From assembly GCA_964483695.1 (NCBI GenBank), contig CAZACZ010000001.1, positions 1 through 64,000 of the forward strand: DNA of 64,000 bases, given 5' to 3'. Position 1 is the first letter of the stretch, and every line of letters starts with the position of its first letter. The notes below the pieces were generated by a model. That model had not been told where the DNA came from. It did not search any database and saw only the letters and a program-made list of their open reading frames with translations. The stretch comes from CAZACZ01 sp964483695. Its GTDB lineage: Bacteria > Deinococcota > Deinococci > Deinococcales > Trueperaceae. A program made the translations under genes and the position numbers. Of the stretch, positions 38,488 through 47,198 are shown piece after piece.

Positions 38488-39821
38488 GGGCTCATCCTCC
38501 GTGCGATGAAGTTGGTGTACACCGCACCCCGCCGGAAGAAGGCGTTGTCCAGGACCTTCAGGTGGAACGGGATGGTGGTCTTGACGCCTTCGATGACGGT
38601 CTCCTTCAGCGCGCGCTCCATGCGTGCGATGGCGGCGTCGCGCGTCGGCGCCCATGCGATGATCTTGGCCACCAGGCTGTCGTAGTTGGGGGGGATGCGG
38701 TACCCGGCGTACACGTGCGAGTCGACGCGGATGCCGGGGCCGCCGGGCCAGTGCACGTCGGTGATGACGCCCGCCGATGGCCGGAAGTCGTGCTCCGGGT
38801 CCTCGGCGTTCACCCGCACCTCGATGGCGTGCCCGCTCAAGCGCACGTCGTCCTGGCCGAACGTCATCGGCTCGCCCGCGGCCAGGCGGATCTGCTCCTG
38901 CACCAGGTCGATGCGCGTGATCATCTCGGTGACCGGGTGTTCGACCTGGATGCGGGTGTTCATCTCGGAGAAGTAGAACTTGCCCTGGCGGTCCACCAGG
39001 AACTCGCAGGTCCCGGCACCGCGGTAGTGGATGTGCCGCGCGAGGCGGACCGCGGCCTCCGCGATGCGGGCGCGCAAGTCGTCGTCGAGTCCGCTGGGGC
39101 CCTCTTCCAGCACCTTCTGGTAGCGCCGCTGGATGGAGCAGTCACGCTCGAAGAGGTGCACCACCTCGCCCTGGCCGTCCCCGAACACCTGGATCTCGAT
39201 GTGCTTGGGCTCCTCGAGGTACTTCTCCATGTACAGCTCGGGGTTGCCGAAGGCCGCGCGCGCTTCTTCCTGCGCGTTGACGAACTGCCGCTCGAGGTCG
39301 TGGTGGCTCTGCACGACCCGCATGCCGCGCCCGCCGCCGCCGGCGGACGCCTTGAGGATCAGCGGGAAACCGATGCGATCGGCGAACGCGGCCGCGTCGG
39401 CCAGGCTCTTGAGCGGCTCGCTGCCCGGCGTGATCGGCACGCCCGCCTCTTGCGCCAGCGCACGGGCCGCCGCCTTGTCGCCGATGCGCTCGATGTTCTC
39501 CGCCCGCGGCCCGATGAACGCCAGGTTGTGCTCCTCGCACATGGCGGCGAACTCGGCGTTCTCGGCCAGGAAACCGTACCCCGGGTGGATCGCCTCGGCC
39601 CCGGTGACCAGCGCGGCCGCCAGGATGTTGCGCACGTTGAGGTAGCTGCCCGACGCCACCGCCGGCCCGATGCAGATCGCCTCGTCGGCGAGCAGGACGG
39701 GTAGCGAGTTCTCGTCGGCCTGGGAGTACACCACGACCGTCTGGACGCCGAGCTCGCGGGCAGCGCGCAAGACGCGCAGCGCGATCTCGCCGCGGTTGGC
39801 GATGAGGATCTTCCGGAACAT
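38484..39821 (-). CDS. accC: Biotin carboxylase subunit of acetyl-CoA carboxylase
   Basis: 445 residues. ATP-dependent carboxylation of biotin on AccB. MFRKILIANRGEIALRVLRA, ATP-grasp loop KASAGGGGRGMRVV, FSEMNTRIQVEHPVTEM. 15 nt after accB. Full length. Confidence 0.97.
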   Translation of the reverse strand: MFRKILIANRGEIALRVLRAARELGVQTVVVYSQADENSLPVLLADEAICIGPAVASGSYLNVRNILAAALVTGAEAIHPGYGFLAENAEFAAMCEEHNLAFIGPRAENIERIGDKAAARALAQEAGVPITPGSEPLKSLADAAAFADRIGFPLILKASAGGGGRGMRVVQSHHDLERQFVNAQEEARAAFGNPELYMEKYLEEPKHIEIQVFGDGQGEVVHLFERDCSIQRRYQKVLEEGPSGLDDDLRARIAEAAVRLARHIHYRGAGTCEFLVDRQGKFYFSEMNTRIQVEHPVTEMITRIDLVQEQIRLAAGEPMTFGQDDVRLSGHAIEVRVNAEDPEHDFRPSAGVITDVHWPGGPGIRVDSHVYAGYRIPPNYDSLVAKIIAWAPTRDAAIARMERALKETVIEGVKTTIPFHLKVLDNAFFRRGAVYTNFIARRMSP

Positions 39822-39835
39822 CGCGCTCCGCCGGC

Positions 39836-40327
39836 TCAGTCCGGCTCGATCCGGAACAACACCTGCCCGTACTCCACCGGCTCCTCGTTGCCCACCAAGA
39901 CCTCGCGGACCACGCCGGTGGTCTCCGCTTCGATCTCGTTCATGAGCTTCATGGCTTCGATGATGCAGAGCACGGCGCCCGTCTTCACCCGGTCGCCGAC
40001 CTTGACGTACGGTGGCGCGTCGGGGGAAGGCGCGGAGTAGAAGGTGCCGACGATGGGGGCGATCACGTCGACGAACGTGTCGTCATGCCGCGGCGTCGGC
40101 TCGGCCTCGGTGGGACGCCCGGGCGGCTCGGCGACGACCGGCGCGCCTTGCGCCGCGGCGACCGGCGCCGCGGTCGGAACGACCGCGTTCGCAACGGCGT
40201 GATCGGCGACGACCGGCTCTTGACCGCGCCGGAGGGTGAGCTTGTAGTCGCCGGTCTCGTAGCTGAACTCGCGCACGTCGGAGGCGGCCAGGGCGTCGAG
40301 CAGGCGCTTGATGTCCTTGACGTCCAT
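39836..40327 (-). CDS. accB: Biotin carboxyl carrier protein
   Basis: 163 residues. N-terminal domain, Ala/Pro/Val-rich linker (about 40-80) and biotinyl domain with the lysine in EAMKLMNEI. ATG 40327 overlaps the efp stop (TGATG); GTG 40330 is a possible start one codon earlier. Works with AccC in fatty-acid synthesis. Confidence 0.96.
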   Translation of the reverse strand: MDVKDIKRLLDALAASDVREFSYETGDYKLTLRRGQEPVVADHAVANAVVPTAAPVAAAQGAPVVAEPPGRPTEAEPTPRHDDTFVDVIAPIVGTFYSAPSPDAPPYVKVGDRVKTGAVLCIIEAMKLMNEIEAETTGVVREVLVGNEEPVEYGQVLFRIEPD

Positions 40328-40884
40328 CACGCCCGCCCCAGGTACTCGCCGGAGCGCGTGTCGACGCGGATCGTCTCGCCCTGGTCGATGAACAGCGGCA
40401 CCGCCACGGTCGCCCCGGACTCGAGCTCGGCCGGCTTCGAGCCGCCCGATACGGTGTCGCCGCGCACGCCAGGGTCGGTGCGGGTGATGGTCAGCTCGAC
40501 GACGTTGGGCAGCGTCACCTTGAGCGGGCGCCCTTGGTAGTAGTCCACCGTCACCTCCACGTTCTCCTTCAAGAACCGCGCACCGTCCCCGATCTGGTCA
40601 CGCGTCAGGGTCGGCTGCTCGTACGTCTCGAGGTCCATGAAGGTGTAGTGCTCGCCGTCCGAGTACAGGTACGACATCTGTCGGTACTCGATGAAGATGT
40701 CCTGCAGCTTCTCGGTGGCGTTGAAGGAGCGCTCGACGATGCCACCAGACTCGAGGTTGCGGAACTTGGCCACCACTTTCGCTCCGCCGCGACCGATCTT
40801 CTGGTGCTGGTAGTCGATGCACTCCCAGAGACCCGAGTCCATCTCGACCTTGGTCCCGTTCCGCAGGTCCGTCACACTGATCAT
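40327..40884 (-). CDS. efp: Elongation factor P
   Basis: 185 residues, three beta domains; relieves ribosome stalling at polyproline. The tip residue is Arg32 in KIGRGGAKVV, as in Thermus, rather than Lys. Ends GGSKPAELESGA ... VDTRSGEYLGRA. GGAGG lies 7 nt before ATG 40884. No modification gene (EarP, EpmA) is seen nearby. First gene of a run to DUF212. Confidence 0.97.
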   Translation of the reverse strand: MISVTDLRNGTKVEMDSGLWECIDYQHQKIGRGGAKVVAKFRNLESGGIVERSFNATEKLQDIFIEYRQMSYLYSDGEHYTFMDLETYEQPTLTRDQIGDGARFLKENVEVTVDYYQGRPLKVTLPNVVELTITRTDPGVRGDTVSGGSKPAELESGATVAVPLFIDQGETIRVDTRSGEYLGRA

Positions 40885-41010
40885 GCACTTGCCTCCGACG
40901 TTCCACGCCGCGCCTTCTCGCCTGCCGTGTCCTGAGCGATGGATGGTGTCCCTGGGGATCGACCCGCGCTCCTGCCGGCTGGCTCGCGGCAGCAGGGTTC
41001 AAGACGGCCC

Positions 41011-41016
41011 AGTGTA
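41011..41016 (-). promoter_or_regulatory. -10 box for the efp operon
   Basis: TACACT on the minus strand, 127 nt before the efp ATG. No good -35 box. The 214-nt gap to the next gene holds nothing else I recognise. Confidence 0.35.
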
Positions 41017-41098
41017 CCACCCGTGCCGGCCACGGAACGCCATGCTGGCGTGGCTCTTCGGCGCGCACGACCTTCGCCGCGCCGAGCGACGCGCCGGG

Positions 41099-42004
41099 CT
41101 ACGCCGTCTGCAAGTCGACCACCGTGGGCACGATGGCCGCTCGCTCGATCAGCTCGACGTAGCGCTCCGCAGGGAGCTCGCCGCGTGCCCCCTCCAACGC
41201 CACGAAGGCCGCCTCCAGCAAGTTGGTGCCGATGCTGCGGCCGGCGAAGCGCGGCGTGGTGGTGACCAGTCTCGCCGCGCCGCGCTCCCGCAGGAAGGCG
41301 ACGTCCTGTGGGGTGGTGGTGTTGGTCAGCACGACCTTGCCGTCCAGGCTAGCGGGCGCGTGGCGCTTGATGTAGTGCCAGTCCCCGGCGATCACCTCGG
41401 CCCATTGGTAGTAGCGGTCGAAGCGCCCGCCGGTCGGCGTGCGCTCCTGCGCCGCCCCGACCGGGTAGAGCCAGCGGAACGGCAGCCGCACCAACACCGG
41501 CAAGAGCGTGCGCGCCAAGGCGTCGAGCGTGCGCAGGCTGCGGACCGGCACCGGCACGCCGAGCGCGAACGGGAGGTCGCCGAAGAGCAGGTCGGCTCGG
41601 CGCGCCGCAAGCTCCTCGGCCATGCCGAAGCGGTCCACGGCCGACACCATCAAGACCTTGCGCCCGTCCCACGCCAGCAGCGGGTCGAGCGCGGCCACCG
41701 CCATGCGCTCCAGGCTGTTCTTGAGGCCGGAACCGCACACCACCGGGGTGTTCGGCGCTTCGCGCGCCAGCCGCAATGCGTCACGGAAGGTGTAGCGCCG
41801 TCCACGCACTTGAACGTAGAGGTCGATGCCACCGAGACCGATGGCGTCCACCCGGCCATCGAGCTCGGCCATGATGGCCGCCGCGGCCACCAAGTCGCCG
41901 CCGGTGCCACGCCGCTCGATGCGCACCGGCACGCCCAGCAACTCGACCACCTGGTCGGTGTCGCGCGTGGCCGACCCAAGCGAGACGCTCACGACGTGCA
42001 GCAT
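41099..42004 (-). CDS. Conserved protein, quinate/shikimate dehydrogenase-like annotation in relatives
   Basis: 301 residues, soluble. MLHVVSVSLGSATRD at the N-terminus, VDAIGLGGIDLYVQVRGRRYTFRDA, and VVLTNTTTPQDVAFLRERGA with TTTPRFAGRSIGTNLLEAA near the end. I recall relatives in Deinococcota labelled quinate 5-dehydrogenase, but I see no classical glycine-rich NAD motif, so the activity is unproven. TAGGCT 7 nt upstream makes it a leaderless candidate. Confidence 0.65.
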   Translation of the reverse strand: MLHVVSVSLGSATRDTDQVVELLGVPVRIERRGTGGDLVAAAAIMAELDGRVDAIGLGGIDLYVQVRGRRYTFRDALRLAREAPNTPVVCGSGLKNSLERMAVAALDPLLAWDGRKVLMVSAVDRFGMAEELAARRADLLFGDLPFALGVPVPVRSLRTLDALARTLLPVLVRLPFRWLYPVGAAQERTPTGGRFDRYYQWAEVIAGDWHYIKRHAPASLDGKVVLTNTTTPQDVAFLRERGAARLVTTTPRFAGRSIGTNLLEAAFVALEGARGELPAERYVELIERAAIVPTVVDLQTA

Positions 42005-42011
42005 CGACCGC

Positions 42012-42017
42012 AGCCTA
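42012..42017 (-). promoter_or_regulatory. -10 box of leaderless transcript (301-residue protein)
   Basis: TAGGCT on the minus strand, 7 nt before ATG 42004. Confidence 0.45.
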
Positions 42018-42088
42018 CCGCACCCCGAGCCGCGGTGCCCGGTCCGTCGCGCGACGAAGGCGCATGGGCGACCGCCAGGCGGAGAGCG

Positions 42089-42670
42089 TCAGTCGAGCTG
42101 CTTGGCGTACCAGTCGAGGATCGGGCGAGCGTCGATGGCGAAGACGTAGCCCAGGTTCTCCCAGAAGCGACGCGCCCGCGGGTTCTCACCGTAGATGCTG
42201 GCGAGGACGCGGCGAGCACGGCCGTGCAGGCGCGCCTCGAGGTCGCGTGCGCAGGCCGCGCCGATGCCCCGGCTCTGCAACCCGCCCCGCACCAACAGCA
42301 GGTTGACGGTGGCGTCGCCGGGATCGGGGTAGTCGAGCTTGTAATCGAGGTAGCCGGCCAGGACCCATCCCGTGGCCGGATCGCGTGCGGGGTCGCCGGC
42401 CGTGCCGACGGAGGCGCTGCCTGCAGCGGCGCCGTGGTCACGCGCGCTCGGCGGGGCGCCGTCGGGAAGGAGCACCAGCTCGACGCGACGACGCGGATCG
42501 GCCGCCGCCGTCTCGAGGTCGGTACGGACCTCGGCGACCGTCGGCACCGGGATCGAGATGACATCGAAGTACTGCGGCGTCGCCGCGTAGAGCCCGTGCA
42601 CCAACTCGGCATCGTCGGCACCCGCAGCGCGCGTGCGCACCGCGACGGTCAGCGCGTCGGCCGTGCGCAT
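42089..42670 (-). CDS. GNAT-family N-acetyltransferase
   Basis: 193 residues. Acetyl-CoA motif region VNLLLVRGGLQSRGIGAACARDLE and the C-terminal YGENPRARRFWENLGYVF are typical GNAT. An Ala/Gly/Ser-rich insert lies at about 85-105. ATG 42670 is preceded by GGGAG; the longer frame lacks this. Substrate unknown. Confidence 0.88.
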   Translation of the reverse strand: MRTADALTVAVRTRAAGADDAELVHGLYAATPQYFDVISIPVPTVAEVRTDLETAAADPRRRVELVLLPDGAPPSARDHGAAAGSASVGTAGDPARDPATGWVLAGYLDYKLDYPDPGDATVNLLLVRGGLQSRGIGAACARDLEARLHGRARRVLASIYGENPRARRFWENLGYVFAIDARPILDWYAKQLD

Positions 42671-42978
42671 CGTCGACTCCCGGGAGCGAGCGTCAGGAAC
42701 GAGCGGGATGGACGTGCGGGTACGGGACTGCACACGTCAGTCTACCAGGGCCTATGAGACCTTTCCGTGGCCGGGTCGTCATCTGCCGCCTCGAACCGGG
42801 CACATACCCGGCGCGGCCGCTGCCGCCAGGCACACCGCGGCCGCGCCGGCACCGCGGCGGCGCCTTGCGGAGGGCCATGCCGATGGCATAGGGTGACGCA
42901 TGCTGACGGTGGTGCGGCAGCACGACGTTCGGGCACGGTGGTGCCCCACGGCCGTCGGCACCCCCCCAGGAGGAGCTC
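42671..42978. other. Intergenic region before the lipid cluster
   Basis: 308 nt, no gene. Contains the promoter below, a leader hairpin GGGCAC-GGTG-GTGCCC (42931-42946) and the ribosome binding site AGGAGGAG (42968-42975). Confidence 0.55.
42865..42894 (+). promoter_or_regulatory. Promoter of the lipid cluster with palindrome in the spacer
   Basis: TTGCGG (42865-42870), 18 nt, TAGGGT (42889-42894). The spacer carries the inverted repeat ATGCC-GAT-GGCAT (42877-42889), where a repressor could block RNA polymerase. Confidence 0.4.
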
Positions 42979-44217
42979 TTGTCTGACGTCGCGCATTCCG
43001 GACCGGAAGGCGTGCCGGGTGTCCGACCGGCCGCCGACGCCTTCGCGAAGGCATATCAGTTCCGTCGAGCCGACGAGGCAGCCGCGGCGGGGATGCACCC
43101 CTTCTTCAAGCCGATCGCGGCGCAGCACGGTGGCACCGTGCGCGTCAACGGCAAGGAGATGGTCATCACCGGCTCGAACGACTACCTCGGCCTGACCCAG
43201 GACCCGCGCCTGAAAGAGGCGGCGCGTGCCGCCCTCGACGACTTCGGCACCAGCTGCACCGGCTCGCGCTTCCTCACCGGGACGCTCACCTTGCACGAGG
43301 AACTCGAGCTTCGCCTTGCCACGTTCTTCCGTAAGGAGGCCACGCTGACGTTCAGCGCCGGTTTCCTAGGCTGCCTGGCGGTGGTGTCCGCGTTGGCAGG
43401 CCGTCACGACATCCTCTACTACGATCGCGAGAACCACGCCTCGCTCTACGACGCGGCGCGCCTCTCCTACGCCACGCTGCGCAAGTACGAGCACAACGAC
43501 CTCGACCACCTCGAGCGCCTACTGCGCATGGACGAAGGCAAGCCCGGCGGCCGCATCATCGTCACCGACGGGGTGTTCTCGATGAGTGGCCACATCGCCC
43601 AGCTGCCTGGCCTGGTCGCGTTGAAGCGCCGCTACGGCGCCAGGCTGATCCTGGACGAGGCGCACGCCAGCGGTGTGCTGGGTGAGCACGGTCGTGGGAC
43701 GGGCGAGCACTTCGGTCTCGAGGGCGACGTCGACGTCATCGTCGGCACCTTCTCGAAGTCGTTCGCCAGCGTCGGCGGGTTCATGGCCGCCGACCGTGCC
43801 GTAGTGCAGTACGTCAAGCACCACGCGCGGCCGTTCATCTTCACCGCCGCGCTCCCCGCGATGCAGATGGCCGCGGCGCTCAAGGCGCTCGACATCATGG
43901 AGACCGAACCGCAGCACCGCGAGCAGCTGTGGCGCAACGTCGCCCTCCTGCGTAGCGGGATGGACGCGCTGGGGTTCGACACCTTGGGCTCGCAGACGCC
44001 GATCGTGCCCGTGCTGGTGGGGCCGGACGAACTCGCGATGGCGTTCTGGCGCGGGCTGTGGGACGAAGGCGTGTTCACGACGCCGGCGCTCCCGCCCGGC
44101 GTGCCCGCCGGTCAGTCCATCATCCGCACGAGCGTCAACGCCAACCACACCGAAGAGCAACTCGAGAAGCTGCTCGCCGCGTTCGAGGTGGTGGGGCGCC
44201 GCCTCGGCGTGATCTGA
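42979..44217 (+). CDS. Serine palmitoyltransferase-like alpha-oxoamine synthase
   Basis: 412 residues, PLP fold type I, alpha-oxoamine synthase family. The N-terminal block MVITGSNDYLGLTQDPRLKE followed by SCTGSRFLTGTLTLHEELE resembles bacterial serine palmitoyltransferases (GSRFLNGT-type) more than BioF or Kbl. Asp of LILDEAHASGVLG and PLP lysine in TFSKSFASVGGF are present. TTG 42979 is used, with AGGAGGAG just upstream. Family is certain; the acyl-CoA and amino acid used are inferred. First gene of the cluster. Confidence 0.85.
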   Translation: MSDVAHSGPEGVPGVRPAADAFAKAYQFRRADEAAAAGMHPFFKPIAAQHGGTVRVNGKEMVITGSNDYLGLTQDPRLKEAARAALDDFGTSCTGSRFLTGTLTLHEELELRLATFFRKEATLTFSAGFLGCLAVVSALAGRHDILYYDRENHASLYDAARLSYATLRKYEHNDLDHLERLLRMDEGKPGGRIIVTDGVFSMSGHIAQLPGLVALKRRYGARLILDEAHASGVLGEHGRGTGEHFGLEGDVDVIVGTFSKSFASVGGFMAADRAVVQYVKHHARPFIFTAALPAMQMAAALKALDIMETEPQHREQLWRNVALLRSGMDALGFDTLGSQTPIVPVLVGPDELAMAFWRGLWDEGVFTTPALPPGVPAGQSIIRTSVNANHTEEQLEKLLAAFEVVGRRLGVI

Positions 44218-44227
44218 GGTCGCGACC

Positions 44228-45340
44228 ATGACGACGACCGTCTCGCCGGTCGCACAGCGCAGCGACCTTCGCCAGTTCGTGCTCTACCCGTACCGCAAGT
44301 ACCGCAACGATCCGAACTGGGTGGCGCCGTTGCGCATCAGCCAGTTCGAGATCCTCGACCCCGCCAAGAACCCGTTCTGGCAACACGCTCGCCGTACCCT
44401 CTACCTGGCGCGCCGCGACGGGGAGGTCGTGGGCCGCGTCGCGACCATCGACGACGACATGCACAACCGCACCCATGGCGAGAACATCGCCTTCTTCGGG
44501 TTCTTCGAAGCCGCCGACGAGGACGCCGCCCGGGCGCTGTTCGCGGCGGTGGAGAACGAAGCGAGGGCCCTCGGACGCACTGCCGTGCGCGGACCGGCGA
44601 ACCCGACCATGAACGACGGCGCCGGCTTCCAGATCGACGCTTTCGACGAGCGCCCGTACGTGATGATGCCGCAGAACCCCGAGCCCTACCCGCGCTGGGC
44701 CGAGGCCGCCGGGTACGCCAAGATCAAGGATCTCTACACCTTCTACTTCGCCAACGACGGCACCGTGCCCGAGCGCATCGAGCGACTCGCCGACCGCTCG
44801 AGGTCGCGCTACCAGCCGCGGATCCGGCCGGCGGACATGCGCAACTTCCAGGACGAGGTGAAGATCCTCAAGCGCATCCACGACGCGGCGTGGGAGAAGA
44901 ACTGGGGCAACGTCGCGTTCACCGACGCCGAGATGGCGCACTTGGCGAACGACCTCAAGATGATCCTCGAACCCGAGATGGCGCTGTTCTTGGAGTACCA
45001 GGGCGAACCGGTCGCGGTGTGCATCGCCATCCCCAACGTGAACCAGGTCTTCGCGCGCTTCGATGGGCGGCTGCTGCCGTTCGGGATCGTCCACCTGCTG
45101 CGCCGCAAGCGCATCATCGATCAGGCGCGCCTGGTCATCCTTGGCGTGCTGCCCGAGCACCGCAACAAGGGGTTCGACCTGGTGCTGATCCAAGAGGTGG
45201 TGCGGCGTGCTTCTACGGTCGGCGTCCGCGGCGGCGAGTGCGGTTGGACGCTGGAGGACAACCACGCCATCAACCGCGCCATCGAAGCCGTTGGAGGCGT
45301 GCGGAACAAGACCTACCGCATGGTGCAGAAGGAGCTATGA
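44228..45340 (+). CDS. GNAT-fold acyltransferase, candidate bacterial ceramide synthase
   Basis: 370 residues. Early segment FVLYPYRKYRNDPNWVAPLRISQ and FFGFFEAADE belong to a large GNAT-like family. The C-terminal half has GNAT signals (ILGVLPEHRNKGFDLVLIQEVV). Bacterial ceramide synthase bCerS of Caulobacter is also GNAT-type and lies near spt; position 10 nt after the SPT-like gene makes that role plausible here. Not proven. Stop overlaps the next start (ATGA). Confidence 0.75.
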   Translation: MTTTVSPVAQRSDLRQFVLYPYRKYRNDPNWVAPLRISQFEILDPAKNPFWQHARRTLYLARRDGEVVGRVATIDDDMHNRTHGENIAFFGFFEAADEDAARALFAAVENEARALGRTAVRGPANPTMNDGAGFQIDAFDERPYVMMPQNPEPYPRWAEAAGYAKIKDLYTFYFANDGTVPERIERLADRSRSRYQPRIRPADMRNFQDEVKILKRIHDAAWEKNWGNVAFTDAEMAHLANDLKMILEPEMALFLEYQGEPVAVCIAIPNVNQVFARFDGRLLPFGIVHLLRRKRIIDQARLVILGVLPEHRNKGFDLVLIQEVVRRASTVGVRGGECGWTLEDNHAINRAIEAVGGVRNKTYRMVQKEL

Positions 45341-46068
45341 CGCCGTTGCGGGCGGCTCGCCTGCTGCTCGCGGACTTGGCAGCGGCGGCGCCGCGCGATG
45401 CTCGGCGCACGTGGTTCTTGCTGCTCGCGTCGCTGGTCCTGCAAGCGACCTTCTGGTACCTCGCCACGCCCGGACCGAACGTACTCGGCGCCGCCGGCCA
45501 GGACCCTCTGTCCGCGCTGTCGACCATCGCCTGGACGCTGATCGCCCTGGGGCTCGCGCCGCTGTTGCTGCTGCGCTGGGTCGGTGGCACGCCGTCCGAG
45601 GCAGGGTTGCGCCGGGGCGACGCGCGCTTCGGCCTGGCGGCCGTCGCCGCGTGCGCCGCCGTCGCCGTTCCGTTGCTCGTCCTCGCCAGCAGCGACCCAT
45701 CGCTGCAAGCGACGTACCCCTGGGCCGGCGCCTGGGTGGGTGAGCGGCCCCTGCACCTGCTCACGTGGGCCCTTCTGTACCTGCTCTACTACCTGGCGTT
45801 CGAGTTCTTCTACCGCGGGTTCGTCCCACGCTTCGCCGGCGCCGCATGGGGGCCCGACGCCGCCCTCTGGCTCCAGACCGCGATGGCCACCATGGTGCAC
45901 CTGGGCAAGCCGCTTCCCGAGACCCTGGCGGCCGCCCCCGCGAGCCTGCTGTTCGGCGTCATGGCGCGGCGAAGCGGATCGGTGCTCTACCCCGCCCTGG
46001 TCCACTGGATCGTCGGGATCACGCTCGACGTCGCGGTGCTGGCGCGGCACGGGCAGTTGTTCTCGTGA
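45337..46068 (+). CDS. CPBP (CAAX-like) family intramembrane protein
   Basis: 243 residues, about seven membrane helices. The CPBP core is seen as FEFFYRGF, then MVHLGK and ALVHWIVGIT. Motif 1 normally reads EExxxR; here the first Glu is Phe. His of motifs 2 and 3 remain. Coupled to the GNAT gene. May be a degenerate protease or a lipid-processing relative. Confidence 0.82.
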   Translation: MTPLRAARLLLADLAAAAPRDARRTWFLLLASLVLQATFWYLATPGPNVLGAAGQDPLSALSTIAWTLIALGLAPLLLLRWVGGTPSEAGLRRGDARFGLAAVAACAAVAVPLLVLASSDPSLQATYPWAGAWVGERPLHLLTWALLYLLYYLAFEFFYRGFVPRFAGAAWGPDAALWLQTAMATMVHLGKPLPETLAAAPASLLFGVMARRSGSVLYPALVHWIVGITLDVAVLARHGQLFS

Positions 46069-46196
46069 TCTCCTGGGAAGGTGGCTTCCTCCGCACCGAG
46101 GGCGCCGTCACCACCCTGGGACCGGCGACGACCCGCCGGACGCTCGGAACCTCGGCGAGCGTAGGCTGATACCTTGTCTGCCGTGGAGGCGACGAC

Positions 46197-47198
46197 GTGA
46201 AGGTGCTGGTGAGTGGCGCGCACGGGTTCCTCGGTAGCCATGTCAGCGAGCACCTGCTGCGGACGGGCGACGAGGTGCGGGCGTTGGTGTCGCCCTGGGG
46301 CGAGTTGACCAACCTCGCTGCGGTCTTGCAGCACCCCGGGCTCGAGCTGGTGCGCGCCGACCTGACGGAAGAGGGCAGCATCGCCGGCATCTGCCACGGC
46401 GTCGACGCCGTCGTGCACGCCGCGGCGAGGGTGGCCGACTGGGGCCCGTGGGATGCCTTCTACCGCACCAACGTGCTGGGTACGCGCGACCTGGTCCACG
46501 AGGCGGCGGCGGCCGGGGCGGGACGCTTCGTGTTCGTCTCGAGCGTGGCGGTGCACCGCTACCATGGCTTCCGCGATGCGGACCCGCGCACGCTGCCGCG
46601 CGACAACTTCCGCAACCCGTACGCCTACTCCAAGATCCTGGCCGAGGACCTGGTGATGGCGCAGCGCGGTCTCGAACCGGTGGTGGTGCGGCCGGGGCTG
46701 TGGCCCTTCGGTTCCCGCGACGCGACGTTCCAGCGTGTGCTGCGCGCCATCGAGCGCGGCGTCCTACCGCTGATGAAGCGCGGCGACCGGGTGCTGAACA
46801 CGGCGTACGCCGAGAACTTCGCCGAAGGCGTGCGCCTGACGGTGCACCACGAGCGTGCCGCAGGGCAGGTCTACCTCATCGCGGACGAGGGCACGCCCCG
46901 CTGGCGCGAGGTCTTCGACGCCCTGGCCGAGATCGCCGGCCGGACGCCGCCGCGGCTCAACCTCCCGGGTCGCCCGGCACGGGTGCTGGCACGCGGGGTG
47001 GAAGCGACCTGGAGCGCGCTCTTCCCGCGGGTGGAGCCGCCGGTGACGCGCTACCGCGCGGGCTTGATGGCGCACGACGTCCACTTCAGCATCCGTCACG
47101 CCCAGGAAGAGCTGGGCTACGCACCGCGCTGGACGTGGCGCGAGGGGATCCAGCGAAGCGTGGCGGCGCTGGCGCAGCGTCGGCCGTGGTCGTCGTGA
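46197..47198 (+). CDS. NAD-dependent epimerase/dehydratase, 3beta-HSD-like (CerR candidate)
   Basis: 333 residues, extended SDR. NAD motif VSGAHGFLGSHV, VDAVVHAAARV, FVSSVAVHRYHG, active-site Tyr-Lys in YAYSK, VVRPGLWPFGSRD. Bacterial ceramide reductase CerR is in this superfamily, so with the SPT-like and GNAT genes it may reduce a 3-keto lipid. GTG 46197 with GGAGG upstream. 128 nt after the CPBP gene; stop overlaps the glycosyltransferase start. Confidence 0.85.
   Translation: MKVLVSGAHGFLGSHVSEHLLRTGDEVRALVSPWGELTNLAAVLQHPGLELVRADLTEEGSIAGICHGVDAVVHAAARVADWGPWDAFYRTNVLGTRDLVHEAAAAGAGRFVFVSSVAVHRYHGFRDADPRTLPRDNFRNPYAYSKILAEDLVMAQRGLEPVVVRPGLWPFGSRDATFQRVLRAIERGVLPLMKRGDRVLNTAYAENFAEGVRLTVHHERAAGQVYLIADEGTPRWREVFDALAEIAGRTPPRLNLPGRPARVLARGVEATWSALFPRVEPPVTRYRAGLMAHDVHFSIRHAQEELGYAPRWTWREGIQRSVAALAQRRPWSS

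Noticed and set aside
46065..46169. 34-codon frame overlapping the CPBP stop (GTGA)
   Set aside because: No family, no independent ribosome binding site and no evidence beyond an open frame.
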